Part shown: positions 29,435-38,221 of the stretch, piece after piece | Numbering within the stretch: the stretch's first letter is position 1 | Layout: every line of letters begins with the position of its first letter | Assembly (NCBI RefSeq): GCF_004682045.1 | Contig: NZ_QUZT01000003.1 | Location: 1-64,000, forward strand | From: Pseudomonas nabeulensis | Lineage (GTDB): Bacteria; Pseudomonadota; Gammaproteobacteria; Pseudomonadales; Pseudomonadaceae | Length of the DNA stretch: 64,000 nt | Direction: 5' to 3' | Notes under the pieces: model-generated | Database searches by the model: none | What the model saw: the letters and a program-made list of their open reading frames with translations, nothing else | What the model was told of the DNA's origin: nothing | Program-made: the position numbers and the translations under genes

Positions 29435-31144
29435 ATGCGTATCGATCCCCGCCCGTTACCCGCCACCCTGCCATTCCTCGGTGAATTGCCACCGCTGTTG
29501 ACCCGTCTCTACGCCGCGCGTGGCGTGCAGTCGGAGGCCGAGCTGGATAAAAGCCTGGCGCGGTTGATTCCCTATCAGCAGCTCAAGGGCATCGATGCGG
29601 CGGTGGATTTGTTGGTGACCGCCCTGGAGCAGCGCCAGCGCATCCTGATCGTCGGTGACTTCGACGCCGATGGCGCCACTGCCAGTACCGTGGGTACGCT
29701 GGGCCTGCGTTTGCTTGGCGCCGCCCATGTCGATTACCTGGTGCCCAATCGCTTCGAATACGGCTATGGCCTGACCCCGGAGATCGTCGCTGTCGCCTTG
29801 CAACGCGAGCCGCAGTTGTTGATCACGGTGGATAACGGTATTTCCAGTGTCGAAGGCGTGGCGGCGGCGAAAGCGGCGGGGTTACAGGTGTTGGTCACCG
29901 ACCACCACTTGCCGGGGGATGAACTGCCGGCGGCGGACGCTATCGTCAACCCGAACCAGCCGGGCTGCGCGTTCCCCAGCAAGGCCCTGGCCGGTGTGGG
30001 CGTGATCTTCTACGTACTGATGGCCCTGCGTGCGCGCCTGCGCAGTCTGGGCTGGTACGAGAACAAACCGCAGCCGAACATCGGCGAACTGCTGGATCTG
30101 GTGGCCTTGGGCAGCGTCGCCGACGTGGTGCCCCTGGACGCCAACAACCGCATCCTGGTGCACCAAGGCCTGGAGCGGATTCGCGCAGGGCGTGCGCGGC
30201 CGGGGATCAAGGCGATCCTGGAAGTGGCCAAGCGCGACGCGGCGCGTATCACCTCCACCGACCTGGGCTTTATCCTCGGGCCGCGCCTGAACGCCGCCGG
30301 GCGTCTGGATGATATGAGCCTGGGCATCGAATGTTTGCTCACTACCGACGTCGCCGCCGCACGGGAAATGGCCGCGCAACTGGACGGCATGAACCAGGAT
30401 CGCAAATCCATCGAGCAAGGCATGCAGCGTGAGGCCCTGGCCCAGCTCAAGGACTTGCCGGTGGAGTCGATGCCCTACGGTTTGTGCCTGTTCGATCCGG
30501 AATGGCACCAAGGCGTGATCGGCATCCTGGCGTCACGCATGAAGGAGCGTTACTTCCGCCCGACCATCGCCTTCGCCGACGCCGGTGACGGCCTGCTCAA
30601 GGGCTCAGGGCGCTCTGTGCAGGGCTTTCACATCCGTGATGCCCTGGCGGTGGTGGCGAGCCAGCATCCCAACCTGATCGCCAAATACGGCGGCCACGCC
30701 ATGGCGGCGGGGCTGACACTGCCGGAGGAAAACTTCCCACTGTTCGCCGAGGCGTTTGACGCCGAAGTACGTCGGCAACTGCGCGAAGAAGACCTGACCG
30801 GACGCTTGTTGTCCGATGGCACGCTGGCAGTGGAAGAGTTTCACCTGGAACTGGCCCGCGCCTTGCGTCATGCCGGTCCTTGGGGCCAGCACTTTCCCGA
30901 GCCGGTGTTTCACGGTGTGTTCCAGTTGGTGGAGCAGCGCGTGGTGGGGGAGCGACACTTGAAGGTGGTGCTCAAGACCGAATGCGGGTCGGTGAAGCTC
31001 GACGGTATTGCGTTTGGCGTGGATCGAGAGGTCTGGCCGAACCCGACGGTGAAGTGGGTGGAGTTGGCCTACAAGCTGGATGTGAACGAGTTTCGGGGTA
31101 ATGAGACAGTGCAACTGATGATTGCCCATATCGAACCGCGTTAA
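29435..31144 (+). CDS. recJ: Single-strand DNA exonuclease RecJ
   Basis: A 569-residue 5'-3' exonuclease for recombination and mismatch repair. DHH-family motifs are complete: VGDFDADGATAS (motif I), ITVDNGISS (II), VTDHHLPGDELPAADAIVNPNQ (III), ALGSVADVVPL (IV); then the DHHA1 region (KGSGRSVQGFHIRDAL ... KYGGHAMAAGLTL) and the OB domain. Length is normal. Confidence 0.97.
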   Translation: MRIDPRPLPATLPFLGELPPLLTRLYAARGVQSEAELDKSLARLIPYQQLKGIDAAVDLLVTALEQRQRILIVGDFDADGATASTVGTLGLRLLGAAHVDYLVPNRFEYGYGLTPEIVAVALQREPQLLITVDNGISSVEGVAAAKAAGLQVLVTDHHLPGDELPAADAIVNPNQPGCAFPSKALAGVGVIFYVLMALRARLRSLGWYENKPQPNIGELLDLVALGSVADVVPLDANNRILVHQGLERIRAGRARPGIKAILEVAKRDAARITSTDLGFILGPRLNAAGRLDDMSLGIECLLTTDVAAAREMAAQLDGMNQDRKSIEQGMQREALAQLKDLPVESMPYGLCLFDPEWHQGVIGILASRMKERYFRPTIAFADAGDGLLKGSGRSVQGFHIRDALAVVASQHPNLIAKYGGHAMAAGLTLPEENFPLFAEAFDAEVRRQLREEDLTGRLLSDGTLAVEEFHLELARALRHAGPWGQHFPEPVFHGVFQLVEQRVVGERHLKVVLKTECGSVKLDGIAFGVDREVWPNPTVKWVELAYKLDVNEFRGNETVQLMIAHIEPR

Positions 31145-31169
31145 ACCTCACCAACACCGCAAAACCAAT

Positions 31170-31271
31170 GTGGGAGGGGCGGTGCGACGATTCGACTTGC
31201 CCCCGATAGCTGAGTGTCAGTCACTGAACCTTTGACTGAACCACCGCTATCGGGGGCAAGCCCCCTCCCAC
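31170..31271. repeat. REPIN with 16-bp insert in left REP
   Basis: The left REP carries CGGTGCGACGATTCGA at 31180-31195; the right REP is intact. Spacer stem GTCAGTC / GACTGA. Lies between recJ and the AcvB-like gene, which converge. Confidence 0.88.
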
Positions 31272-31293
31272 ATTTTTTGCGTACAGCCTGAAA

Positions 31294-32580
31294 TTACTCA
31301 GCTTTATCCTTGGCCTGATGCTTCACGATGATATCCACCAACCGCTTTGCCAGCGCCGGGTAGTTCTCATCAAAGTGATGCCCACCTGGCAGCTTCAACG
31401 CTTCACCCACCGCAGTCTTGTCCGTGCAGCCGCTCTCGTCGACTTCCTCTGCACCATAGATGCACACCACTTTGTCCGCCGGCAGCTTGGCCATTTCCGG
31501 GCCCGTTGCGGCTTCTTTGCCCGCGTTGCCCAGCCAGCCTTCCACTTCGATCTCAAAGCTGCCGGTACGCGCGAACGCCAACAGGATGATCGCATCCACA
31601 CGCTGCTGTTCGTTCTCCGGCAGGCGGTTGTAGATGGCGGGGAGGACATCGGCGCCGAACGAGTAGCCGGTCAGCACGAAGCGTTTGGTGCCCCACTTCT
31701 GACGGTAATGCTGCATTAGCTCAGTCAGGTCCTTGGCGCTTTGCTCAGGCGTCTTGTGCTGCCAGTAGTAGCGCAAGGTGTCGATGCCCACCACCGGGTA
31801 GCCGATCTTGGCCATCTCGCCCGCGACGTCGCGGTCCAGGTCACGCCAGCCGCCGTCACCGGAGAGGAACAGGGTCACGGTGTCCTTGGCTTGACCGGCC
31901 GGTACTTCGACCACTGGAATGGCCAGGCCGCCATTGTCCGAGCCCACCAGTTGCTTGCGCAGTTCGTTGTTCAGCACTTGCGGGTAGTGAATGTCGTAGT
32001 CGCTGATGCTGGTGGTGGCACGTGGTGTGTCACGCACGAAACTGGCGCTTTCATCGTCAGGGTTATCGTTCCAGGCCACCAGCCAGTTACCGTGGGCCGA
32101 CGTTTTTGGCAGTGGGTCCTTGCAGCCTTCCTGCACCAGGGCGAAGCCGACGGAGATGGCGTTGGCCTTGTCGTCGTTCTGGGTGGCCAGCCAGCGCCAG
32201 GCGAGGGCGGCGCCAGGGCCGATGCCGCTGACCAGCGTCGCCGGGCCCTTGAGCTGGCCCAGGGCGTTTTGCAGCGCTTGCTCCTGCAGCTTGCAGTCAT
32301 CCTTGGGCAGGATCACTTGGACAATCTGTGCCGTGCCTCCCTGGCTGAGGGCGATCAGTTGGCTGTCGGTCAGGGTTTCATCGGCCATCACGGCCACTGC
32401 GACGCGGGCTTTGGCTGTGCCGTACGGGGTCACGCGGGTCATCACCGAGCCGTCGGCCTGGGGCAGTTGCTCCAGGGTCGGTTGCGGGGCAGGGCGGTTC
32501 CAGTACCAATAGCCGCCACCCAGGATCAGGGCGAGCAGCACTACAAAAGCCAATACATACCGCCAGGAACGTCGAATCAT
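31294..32580 (-). CDS. AcvB/VirJ-like periplasmic hydrolase
   Basis: A 428-residue protein with an N-terminal membrane anchor (about 9-27), a first domain of about 180 residues and a C-terminal VirJ alpha/beta-hydrolase (about 225-420) with nucleophile elbow GYSFGADVLP and a histidine in LPGGHHFD. In P. aeruginosa the corresponding protein (PA0919) hydrolyses alanyl-phosphatidylglycerol, and in Agrobacterium AcvB acts on lysyl-PG. Its ATG overlaps the mprF TGA, so the lipid synthase and its hydrolase are made together. Confidence 0.88.
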   Translation of the reverse strand: MIRRSWRYVLAFVVLLALILGGGYWYWNRPAPQPTLEQLPQADGSVMTRVTPYGTAKARVAVAVMADETLTDSQLIALSQGGTAQIVQVILPKDDCKLQEQALQNALGQLKGPATLVSGIGPGAALAWRWLATQNDDKANAISVGFALVQEGCKDPLPKTSAHGNWLVAWNDNPDDESASFVRDTPRATTSISDYDIHYPQVLNNELRKQLVGSDNGGLAIPVVEVPAGQAKDTVTLFLSGDGGWRDLDRDVAGEMAKIGYPVVGIDTLRYYWQHKTPEQSAKDLTELMQHYRQKWGTKRFVLTGYSFGADVLPAIYNRLPENEQQRVDAIILLAFARTGSFEIEVEGWLGNAGKEAATGPEMAKLPADKVVCIYGAEEVDESGCTDKTAVGEALKLPGGHHFDENYPALAKRLVDIIVKHQAKDKAE

Positions 32581-35222
32581 CAGCGTTTCACCAATCCAGT
32601 CAAGCCGCCCGCGATCAGGGCGGCGGTATCGGCCAGTGCCACCAGCGGATCAAGTCCTGCGGGCACGGCCATGTAACGGGGTTCCCAGTCAGGCTGGAAC
32701 TTGTCTTTGAAGCGGCGCAAACCTTGGAAGTTATACAGTTGCTCGCCACGACGGAACACCATCGAGCCCAGGCGCTGGGTCAGTGGCGCGCCGCGACGGG
32801 GTTGCAGGCCCGACAACGGCACCATGCCGAGGCTGAAGCGGGCGTAGCCGTGACTCTTATAGTGTTGAATCAGGCCGACCATCATGAATTCCATGGTCAG
32901 CTTGGGCGCGTCCGGGTGGGCACGCATCAAGTCGAGACTGGCCAGGTCGTGGTTGAAGGTCTCGAGCAGGTTGGCGAAGGCCACCGGGCGCCCTTCGAAG
33001 CGAATGATCGCAATGCGAAAGTGCTTGAGGTAGTCGTCGCTGAAACGGCCCAGGGAAAAGCCCTTTTCCCGCACGTTCTTGCCGGTCAGCCAGGCGTCGG
33101 AGATGACCTTGAGTTCATCCATCGGCGCCATGCCCGCATCGCAGATCTCCAGGGACAAGCCGTCCCGGGTGCCACGGTTCCAGGTGTAGCGCAGGTCCTT
33201 CATCTCTTTGCCCTTGGCTTCCAGGTCAAAGCGTTTCAGGTCGACGCGGGCTTCTTCGCCCAGCTTGATCGCGGTAAGGCCGATGTCCATGTAGTACGGC
33301 AGGTTCTCCGCCCGCACCTGATAGAACACCGGGCGCGCGTGGTGAATGTCGCAGAGGTCACGGAACTGCCAGATCATTTCGGCCCGTGCCAGGGTCGGCC
33401 CGATCGGGTCGTACAAGGCTACCAGGCTACGCCCGCGACGGGCGTACATGAGAAAAGCTTCATCATTGGGATGGAACAGCAGCGCTTTGTCGCCAGTGAG
33501 CGCCAGGCCGCCGTCGGGTTGGGACGAGGCCATCAGGATCTTGCTGGCGCGTTCCAGTTCATCCGGGGTGGGCAGGTGGATCACCGGGCGCGCGGTGCGC
33601 AGCAGCCAGGTCAGCGACACGATCACCAGCACGACAGCGGCACCCAGCAACGAGCGCAGGCCGCGTGGGGCGTTGGCGTCGAGGGTGAACTGCCACCACA
33701 GTTGATGGCTGTAGGGGACGTCCTGGTAGGCAAACAGCAGCAACCAGATCGAAGCCCCCAGCACGCACACACTGGCCACCAGGTACAGCGGCGAAAACGG
33801 CAACTCGGTCAGGCGGCTGGCGCGGTAGAACGAGCGCCGGAAAATCGCCAGCAGCACCGCCGTCATGGTCATCAGGCTGGCTTCTTCCCAGTCGAAACCC
33901 TTGAGCAGCGAGAGCAGGGCGCCGGTCAGCAGCAGCACCATGGTCAGCATCCAGGCCGCCGAGAGGCGTCGGCGCAAACCTTGGGCGAGCAACAGGCACA
34001 GCACGCCGATCAGGCTGGCACCGAAGTGCGAAGCATCAATCAGGCGGTGGGGAATCAGGAAGCCGATGTTTTCCAGGCGTGAATCGATTTCCGGCGTGGC
34101 GCCGGAAAACAGCAGGACCACGCCGGACAAAAAAACCAGTACGGCCAGTACTGGCGCTGCCAGCCCTGACGCAACCCGCAGACTTTGCTGAGTCTGGAAC
34201 AGGCGCTGCGCTTCGTTGACCAGCAGGAACACGCAGGCGATCAGCAGTGGCAGCACCACGTAGATCATGCGGTACAGCAGCAGGGCGGCGGCCAGTGGCG
34301 CAGCGCCGAGTTTGTCGGCAAAGGCGGCGAGCAGGATCGCTTCGAATACACCCACGCCACCGGGTACATGGCTGAGCACACCGGCGGCCAAGGCCAGCAG
34401 ATACACCAGCAGGAATGGGCCGAACGGCGGCGCTTCCGGCAATAGCATATAAAGGACGGTAGCGGCTGCGGCGACGTCGAGTGCGGTGATGATCAATTGC
34501 AGGAACGTCAGGCGGGCGCCAGGCAGGCGCAGTGTGCGACGGCCAATCTGCACCAGCAGGTTGTCGGCAAAGGGTTGCTCTGGCAAACGACGCCGATAGA
34601 GACCGATACACAGTGCAACCGTCAGCAACAGCACAGCACCGGCAACGCCGCCGAGCAAACCTTCGGATAACCCCAACGCGGTTGCGGCGGCCGGCAGGTT
34701 GCTCAAGGTCGCCAGCGCCGCCAGCGGGGGCAGGGCGCAACCGAGCGCGAGGCTGGCGAATACCGTCATGCGCGCGACTTCCGATGCGCCGATGCCGTGG
34801 CGGGCATACAGGCGATAACGCACCGAACCACCGGACAGCATCGACAGGCCAATCGCATTGCCAATGGCAAAGGCGGTAAATCCACCATGGGCCAAGGTCT
34901 TGGCTGGCAGCTTCACACCGGCGTAGCGCGCGCCGGAAAATTCGTAACCCAACAGAATGACGAAACCGGCGACTGCGGCGGCAAAGGCGCCGAGCAACGC
35001 AGGCTTGGGCACTTCCAGGATGGAGTCATGGAGCGCGTAGAGATCCAGTTCCAGCAGCAGGTGTCGGCAGGCGATCAGGGCGATTGCGAACAGCAACAGG
35101 GTAACGGCCAGCCCGATGGGTTGCCGGTATTTGCTTAACAGATCCAGCCAACGCAGACGGGTAGGAGTGATCGGTTGTTCTGCTGTGACGGTGTCTTGTG
35201 TTTCAGACGAGTTGGCGCGCAT
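32580..35222 (-). CDS. mprF: Aminoacyl-phosphatidylglycerol synthase/flippase MprF
   Basis: An 880-residue inner-membrane protein. The N-terminal part (about 30-550) has about 14 membrane segments, including the flippase region (AIGLSMLSGGSVRYRLYARHGI). The C-terminal DUF2156 domain (about 560-870) transfers an amino acid from tRNA to PG (MLYARRGRSLVALYDPIGP; SLGMVPLSGL). The P. aeruginosa enzyme uses Ala-tRNA; the donor here is not certain. I start at ATG 35222 (GAGGTG upstream); an adjacent TTG at 35225 is also in frame. Confidence 0.94.
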   Translation of the reverse strand: MRANSSETQDTVTAEQPITPTRLRWLDLLSKYRQPIGLAVTLLLFAIALIACRHLLLELDLYALHDSILEVPKPALLGAFAAAVAGFVILLGYEFSGARYAGVKLPAKTLAHGGFTAFAIGNAIGLSMLSGGSVRYRLYARHGIGASEVARMTVFASLALGCALPPLAALATLSNLPAAATALGLSEGLLGGVAGAVLLLTVALCIGLYRRRLPEQPFADNLLVQIGRRTLRLPGARLTFLQLIITALDVAAAATVLYMLLPEAPPFGPFLLVYLLALAAGVLSHVPGGVGVFEAILLAAFADKLGAAPLAAALLLYRMIYVVLPLLIACVFLLVNEAQRLFQTQQSLRVASGLAAPVLAVLVFLSGVVLLFSGATPEIDSRLENIGFLIPHRLIDASHFGASLIGVLCLLLAQGLRRRLSAAWMLTMVLLLTGALLSLLKGFDWEEASLMTMTAVLLAIFRRSFYRASRLTELPFSPLYLVASVCVLGASIWLLLFAYQDVPYSHQLWWQFTLDANAPRGLRSLLGAAVVLVIVSLTWLLRTARPVIHLPTPDELERASKILMASSQPDGGLALTGDKALLFHPNDEAFLMYARRGRSLVALYDPIGPTLARAEMIWQFRDLCDIHHARPVFYQVRAENLPYYMDIGLTAIKLGEEARVDLKRFDLEAKGKEMKDLRYTWNRGTRDGLSLEICDAGMAPMDELKVISDAWLTGKNVREKGFSLGRFSDDYLKHFRIAIIRFEGRPVAFANLLETFNHDLASLDLMRAHPDAPKLTMEFMMVGLIQHYKSHGYARFSLGMVPLSGLQPRRGAPLTQRLGSMVFRRGEQLYNFQGLRRFKDKFQPDWEPRYMAVPAGLDPLVALADTAALIAGGLTGLVKR

Positions 35223-35464
35223 CAATCACCTCGTGGATTGTGCGCGACAGGATGGAGGTATCCAGCCAAGTTACCAATCCCTATGGACAAAATAATTACA
35301 AATATTAACGCGTATCACCGAGTGCGGCGACAGCGGCCATTGGTCGTAGAGGGGTAGCGCTTGAGCATTGAGCATAGCTTGCAATGAAATGGACTCTACA
35401 AACCATTTACGGTTTCATGAAAGATGCCATGTCATTGTTTCAGAAGAACTTTTTTTGCGGATAC
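35223..35464. other. Intergenic stretch before initiator tRNA cassette
   Basis: It contains the mprF upstream region and the distal end of the tRNA unit. AT-rich bases at about 35285-35310 could hold a minus-strand promoter, but no clear pair of elements stands out. Confidence 0.35.
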
Positions 35465-35496
35465 AAAAAAGGCCACTCTTTCGAGTAGCCTTTTTT
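35465..35496 (-). terminator. Terminator of tRNA-fMet copy 2
   Basis: AAAAAAGGCCACTC / GAGTAGCCTTTTTT hairpin seven bases after the tRNA 3' end; identical to the one after copy 1. Confidence 0.9.
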
Positions 35497-35502
35497 GATG
35501 TT

Positions 35503-35579
<77 letters not shown>

Positions 35580-35591
35580 TCTGTGGGCGGC

Positions 35592-35619
35592 ATTCTACAG
35601 TCAAGTGGCGGGGTGTCAA
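35592..35619 (-). promoter_or_regulatory. Promoter of tRNA-fMet copy 2
   Basis: Minus-strand TTGACA (35619-35614) and TAGAAT (35597-35592), 16-bp spacing, 12 bases before the tRNA 5' end. Confidence 0.85.
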
Positions 35620-35726
35620 CCGTTAATGTCGTAAAGGGTCAAATAACGGTGAATTGGTCACTCGAGCGCCCTAAGTCCGCGATTGAAAACGGTTTTGCTT
35701 GTGTTCCCCATTTTGTGAGGCGCACA

Positions 35727-35758
35727 AAAAAGGCCACTCTTTCGAGTAGCCTTTTTTG
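35727..35758 (-). terminator. Terminator of tRNA-fMet copy 1
   Basis: Same hairpin as at 35465: GGCTACTC / GAGTGGCC with a T run on the minus strand. Confidence 0.9.
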
Positions 35759-35763
35759 ATGTT

Positions 35764-35840
<77 letters not shown>

Positions 35841-35853
35841 TCTGTGTGGCGGC

Positions 35854-35881
35854 ATTCTACAGAGGAACTCGGGTGTGTCAA
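35854..35881 (-). promoter_or_regulatory. Promoter of tRNA-fMet copy 1
   Basis: Minus-strand TTGACA (35881-35876) and TAGAAT (35859-35854) with 16-bp spacing. Confidence 0.85.
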
Positions 35882-36057
35882 CCCGTGAATGAAAGAAAAG
35901 CGCTTGTGGTTCAATCGGTTAGCTCTCCATGTAGGCGCTTGGGTGCCCTCGGGGCCAGTCTGGCTAGGGGTTTCGGCTCTATTGAGGGCTAGGATTCGAT
36001 TGAAAAAATAAATTCATTTGGGAATCTTCCTACCGCTTATACGGAAGATTCAAACTA

Positions 36058-36073
36058 CTGGTGCTATATACAG
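36058..36073 (+). promoter_or_regulatory. LexA box upstream of dinB
   Basis: CTGGTGCTATATACAG fits CTG-N10-CAG with an AT-rich centre, 47 bases before the dinB start, implying SOS control. Confidence 0.8.
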
Positions 36074-36119
36074 GGGTGAATGCGATACTGGCCACCCGTT
36101 GAATCAACCCTCTGTTTAT

Positions 36120-37178
36120 ATGACGCAACGCAAAATCATCCACGTCGACTGTGATTGCTTCTACGCCGCCATCGAGATGCGTGATGACCCGAGCCTGGCG
36201 CAAAAGCCGCTGGCGGTCGGCGGCTCGGCGGATCGGCGTGGGGTGATCGCAACCTGCAACTACGAAGCACGGGCGTATGGGGTGCGTTCGGCCATGTCGT
36301 CACGTCATGCCTTGAAGCTGTGCCCGGACCTGACCATCGTCAAGCCGCGTATGGATGCCTATAAGGAAGCATCGAAGGAAATCCAGACGATTTTTCGTGA
36401 CTACACCGACCTGATCGAGCCGTTGTCGCTGGATGAGGCGTATCTGGACGTTTCCGACAGCCCGCACTTTGGCGGCAGTGCCACGCGTATTGCCCAGGAT
36501 ATTCGGCGCCGGGTCTCCAATCAGTTGCATATCACTGTGTCTGCCGGTGTTGCGCCGAACAAATTCCTGGCCAAGATCGCGAGCGACTGGAAAAAGCCCA
36601 ACGGCTTGTTTGTGATTACGCCAGACCAGGTTGAAGACTTCGTCTCCCAGCTGCGCGTGAGCAAGTTGCACGGCGTGGGCAAGGTCACCGCCGATAAGCT
36701 GGCGCGCCTTGGCATTGAGGACTGCCTACAGCTTCGCGAGTGGAACAAGCTGGCGTTGGTGCGAGAATTCGGCAGTTTTGGCGAGCGGCTTTGGAGCCTG
36801 GCCCGTGGGATTGATGATCGGGTAGTACAGAACGACAGTCGTCGGCAATCGATCAGCGTGGAAAATACCTACGATGTGGATTTGCCGGACCTGTCCAGCT
36901 GTCTGGCGAAACTGCCTGAGCTCATGGAAACCCTGGCGGGGCGCATGGCGCGTATCGACAGCAGCTACCGGGCGGGCAAGCCGTTCGTTAAGGTGAAGTT
37001 TCATGACTTTACCCAGACCACCTTGGAGCAGGCAGGGGCGGGGCGGGATTTGGAGAGTTATCAGCAGTTGCTGACGCAGGCGTTTAATCGGGGTGGGAAG
37101 CCGGTGCGGTTGTTGGGGATTGGGGTGAGGTTGCTGGACTTAAGCAATGGCAACGAACAACTCGAATTTTCCTGGTAG
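36120..37178 (+). CDS. dinB: DNA polymerase IV (Y family)
   Basis: A 352-residue translesion polymerase. N terminus MTQRKIIHVDCDCFYAAIEMRDDP with catalytic aspartate; second acidic motif SLDEAYLDVS; helix-hairpin-helix LHGVGKVTADKL; little finger VKFHDFTQTT. I start at ATG 36120; the upstream extension crosses the LexA box. No strong Shine-Dalgarno is present. SOS induction is inferred from the LexA box. Confidence 0.96.
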   Translation: MTQRKIIHVDCDCFYAAIEMRDDPSLAQKPLAVGGSADRRGVIATCNYEARAYGVRSAMSSRHALKLCPDLTIVKPRMDAYKEASKEIQTIFRDYTDLIEPLSLDEAYLDVSDSPHFGGSATRIAQDIRRRVSNQLHITVSAGVAPNKFLAKIASDWKKPNGLFVITPDQVEDFVSQLRVSKLHGVGKVTADKLARLGIEDCLQLREWNKLALVREFGSFGERLWSLARGIDDRVVQNDSRRQSISVENTYDVDLPDLSSCLAKLPELMETLAGRMARIDSSYRAGKPFVKVKFHDFTQTTLEQAGAGRDLESYQQLLTQAFNRGGKPVRLLGIGVRLLDLSNGNEQLEFSW

Positions 37179-37194
37179 AAACCGGGAGCAAAGT

Positions 37195-37220
37195 GTGGGA
37201 GGGGGCTTGCCCCCTCCCAC
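37195..37220. repeat. Perfectly palindromic REP-derived hairpin
   Basis: GTGGGAGGGGGC and GCCCCCTCCCAC, 12-bp perfect arms around TT. It looks like two REP 5' halves fused head to head, between convergent dinB and the lipoprotein gene, where it might also help terminate transcription. Confidence 0.8.
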
Positions 37221-37247
37221 ATTTTGATCTTCAACAGTCTTGAGAAA

Positions 37248-38201
37248 TCAGCGAGCGCCGGGATCTGCGACGAGGCGCCCCGCATCCTTGGTCAACGCCT
37301 GCAAAAACTCCTGCTGCAACTCCGGATCATTGCGCGTCAGTTCGATCAGGCTTTGTTCCAGCTCACTGGCTTCTTCTTCCAGGCCCAGTTCCGACAGGCG
37401 TTTGACCCGGTGCACCCACTGGTTCACTTCGTCATCTTCCAGGTCGTCATAGATCAGGCCATGGGCTTCCAGCAACTTGTTGCGCAAGGTGCTGCTGACG
37501 GCGAGGGTCGAGTCCGAATGCACGTCGTCCTGGCCATCTTCCACGCTGATCTTCAGGGTGGTGACGCGGTTCAAGTCTTGCTCGGCAAACGGGCTGTCCA
37601 ACAGGTTCAGGCGCAGCACGCCGTTACGGTCGGTGGTCAGTTCGTGAGTCTGCTTGCCAGCGGTGACCTGTACCGGGCGTTCGCTCCAGGGCAGGCTCGA
37701 ATACTCCGTGCGTTTATCACGCTGGACTTCATCGATACCCGCCAGGTTCTGTTGCGCGCGGCCGTGGGATTGCACGTTCATGAACGGGTTGAGGCCGTCC
37801 ACGCCGTAGGTCAGCCAATCGTGGGTCATGCTGGTGGGCAAGTGACCCAGAGCGAAGATATTCGCCACGTTGGCCCCCGCGCCCGCCACCAGGGCTACCG
37901 CACCCAAAGGCATCTCGTAGACTTTGCGCCAAGGCTGGTAGGGGGTGTAGCGGTCGTAACGACGGGTGACTTCGAACTCGGTGACCTCAAAGGTCTTTTG
38001 CTCGTGAATCCGCACCCGGCGTTGCGGCAGTTCCAGCACTTTGGGTTCGCCCACGTCGATCTGCAAGCTGTGGTCGAGCAACTTACGCTCGACCCGTTCC
38101 TCGTGCTCACTGCGTTGCGACATCTGGTTGGCGCAGCCGCTGACCAGCAGGGCGCCGCACAAGGCGGCGCCCCCCAGGGCTCTGGTGTTTCGCTTGAACA
38201 T
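37248..38201 (-). CDS. Predicted lipoprotein of unknown function
   Basis: A 317-residue exported protein. The signal peptide ends in a lipobox, LVSGC, with Cys23 as the lipidation site. A hydrophobic glycine/alanine segment (MPLGAVALVAGAGANVANIFALG) lies near residues 97-119; the C-terminal third is acidic and helical (LGLEEEASELEQSLIELTRNDPELQQ). I do not recognise a named family. It lies 20 bp downstream of proS on the same strand, so it may be cotranscribed. Confidence 0.8.
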   Translation of the reverse strand: MFKRNTRALGGAALCGALLVSGCANQMSQRSEHEERVERKLLDHSLQIDVGEPKVLELPQRRVRIHEQKTFEVTEFEVTRRYDRYTPYQPWRKVYEMPLGAVALVAGAGANVANIFALGHLPTSMTHDWLTYGVDGLNPFMNVQSHGRAQQNLAGIDEVQRDKRTEYSSLPWSERPVQVTAGKQTHELTTDRNGVLRLNLLDSPFAEQDLNRVTTLKISVEDGQDDVHSDSTLAVSSTLRNKLLEAHGLIYDDLEDDEVNQWVHRVKRLSELGLEEEASELEQSLIELTRNDPELQQEFLQALTKDAGRLVADPGAR

Positions 38202-38221
38202 GACGTCTCTTGATCTGGTTT

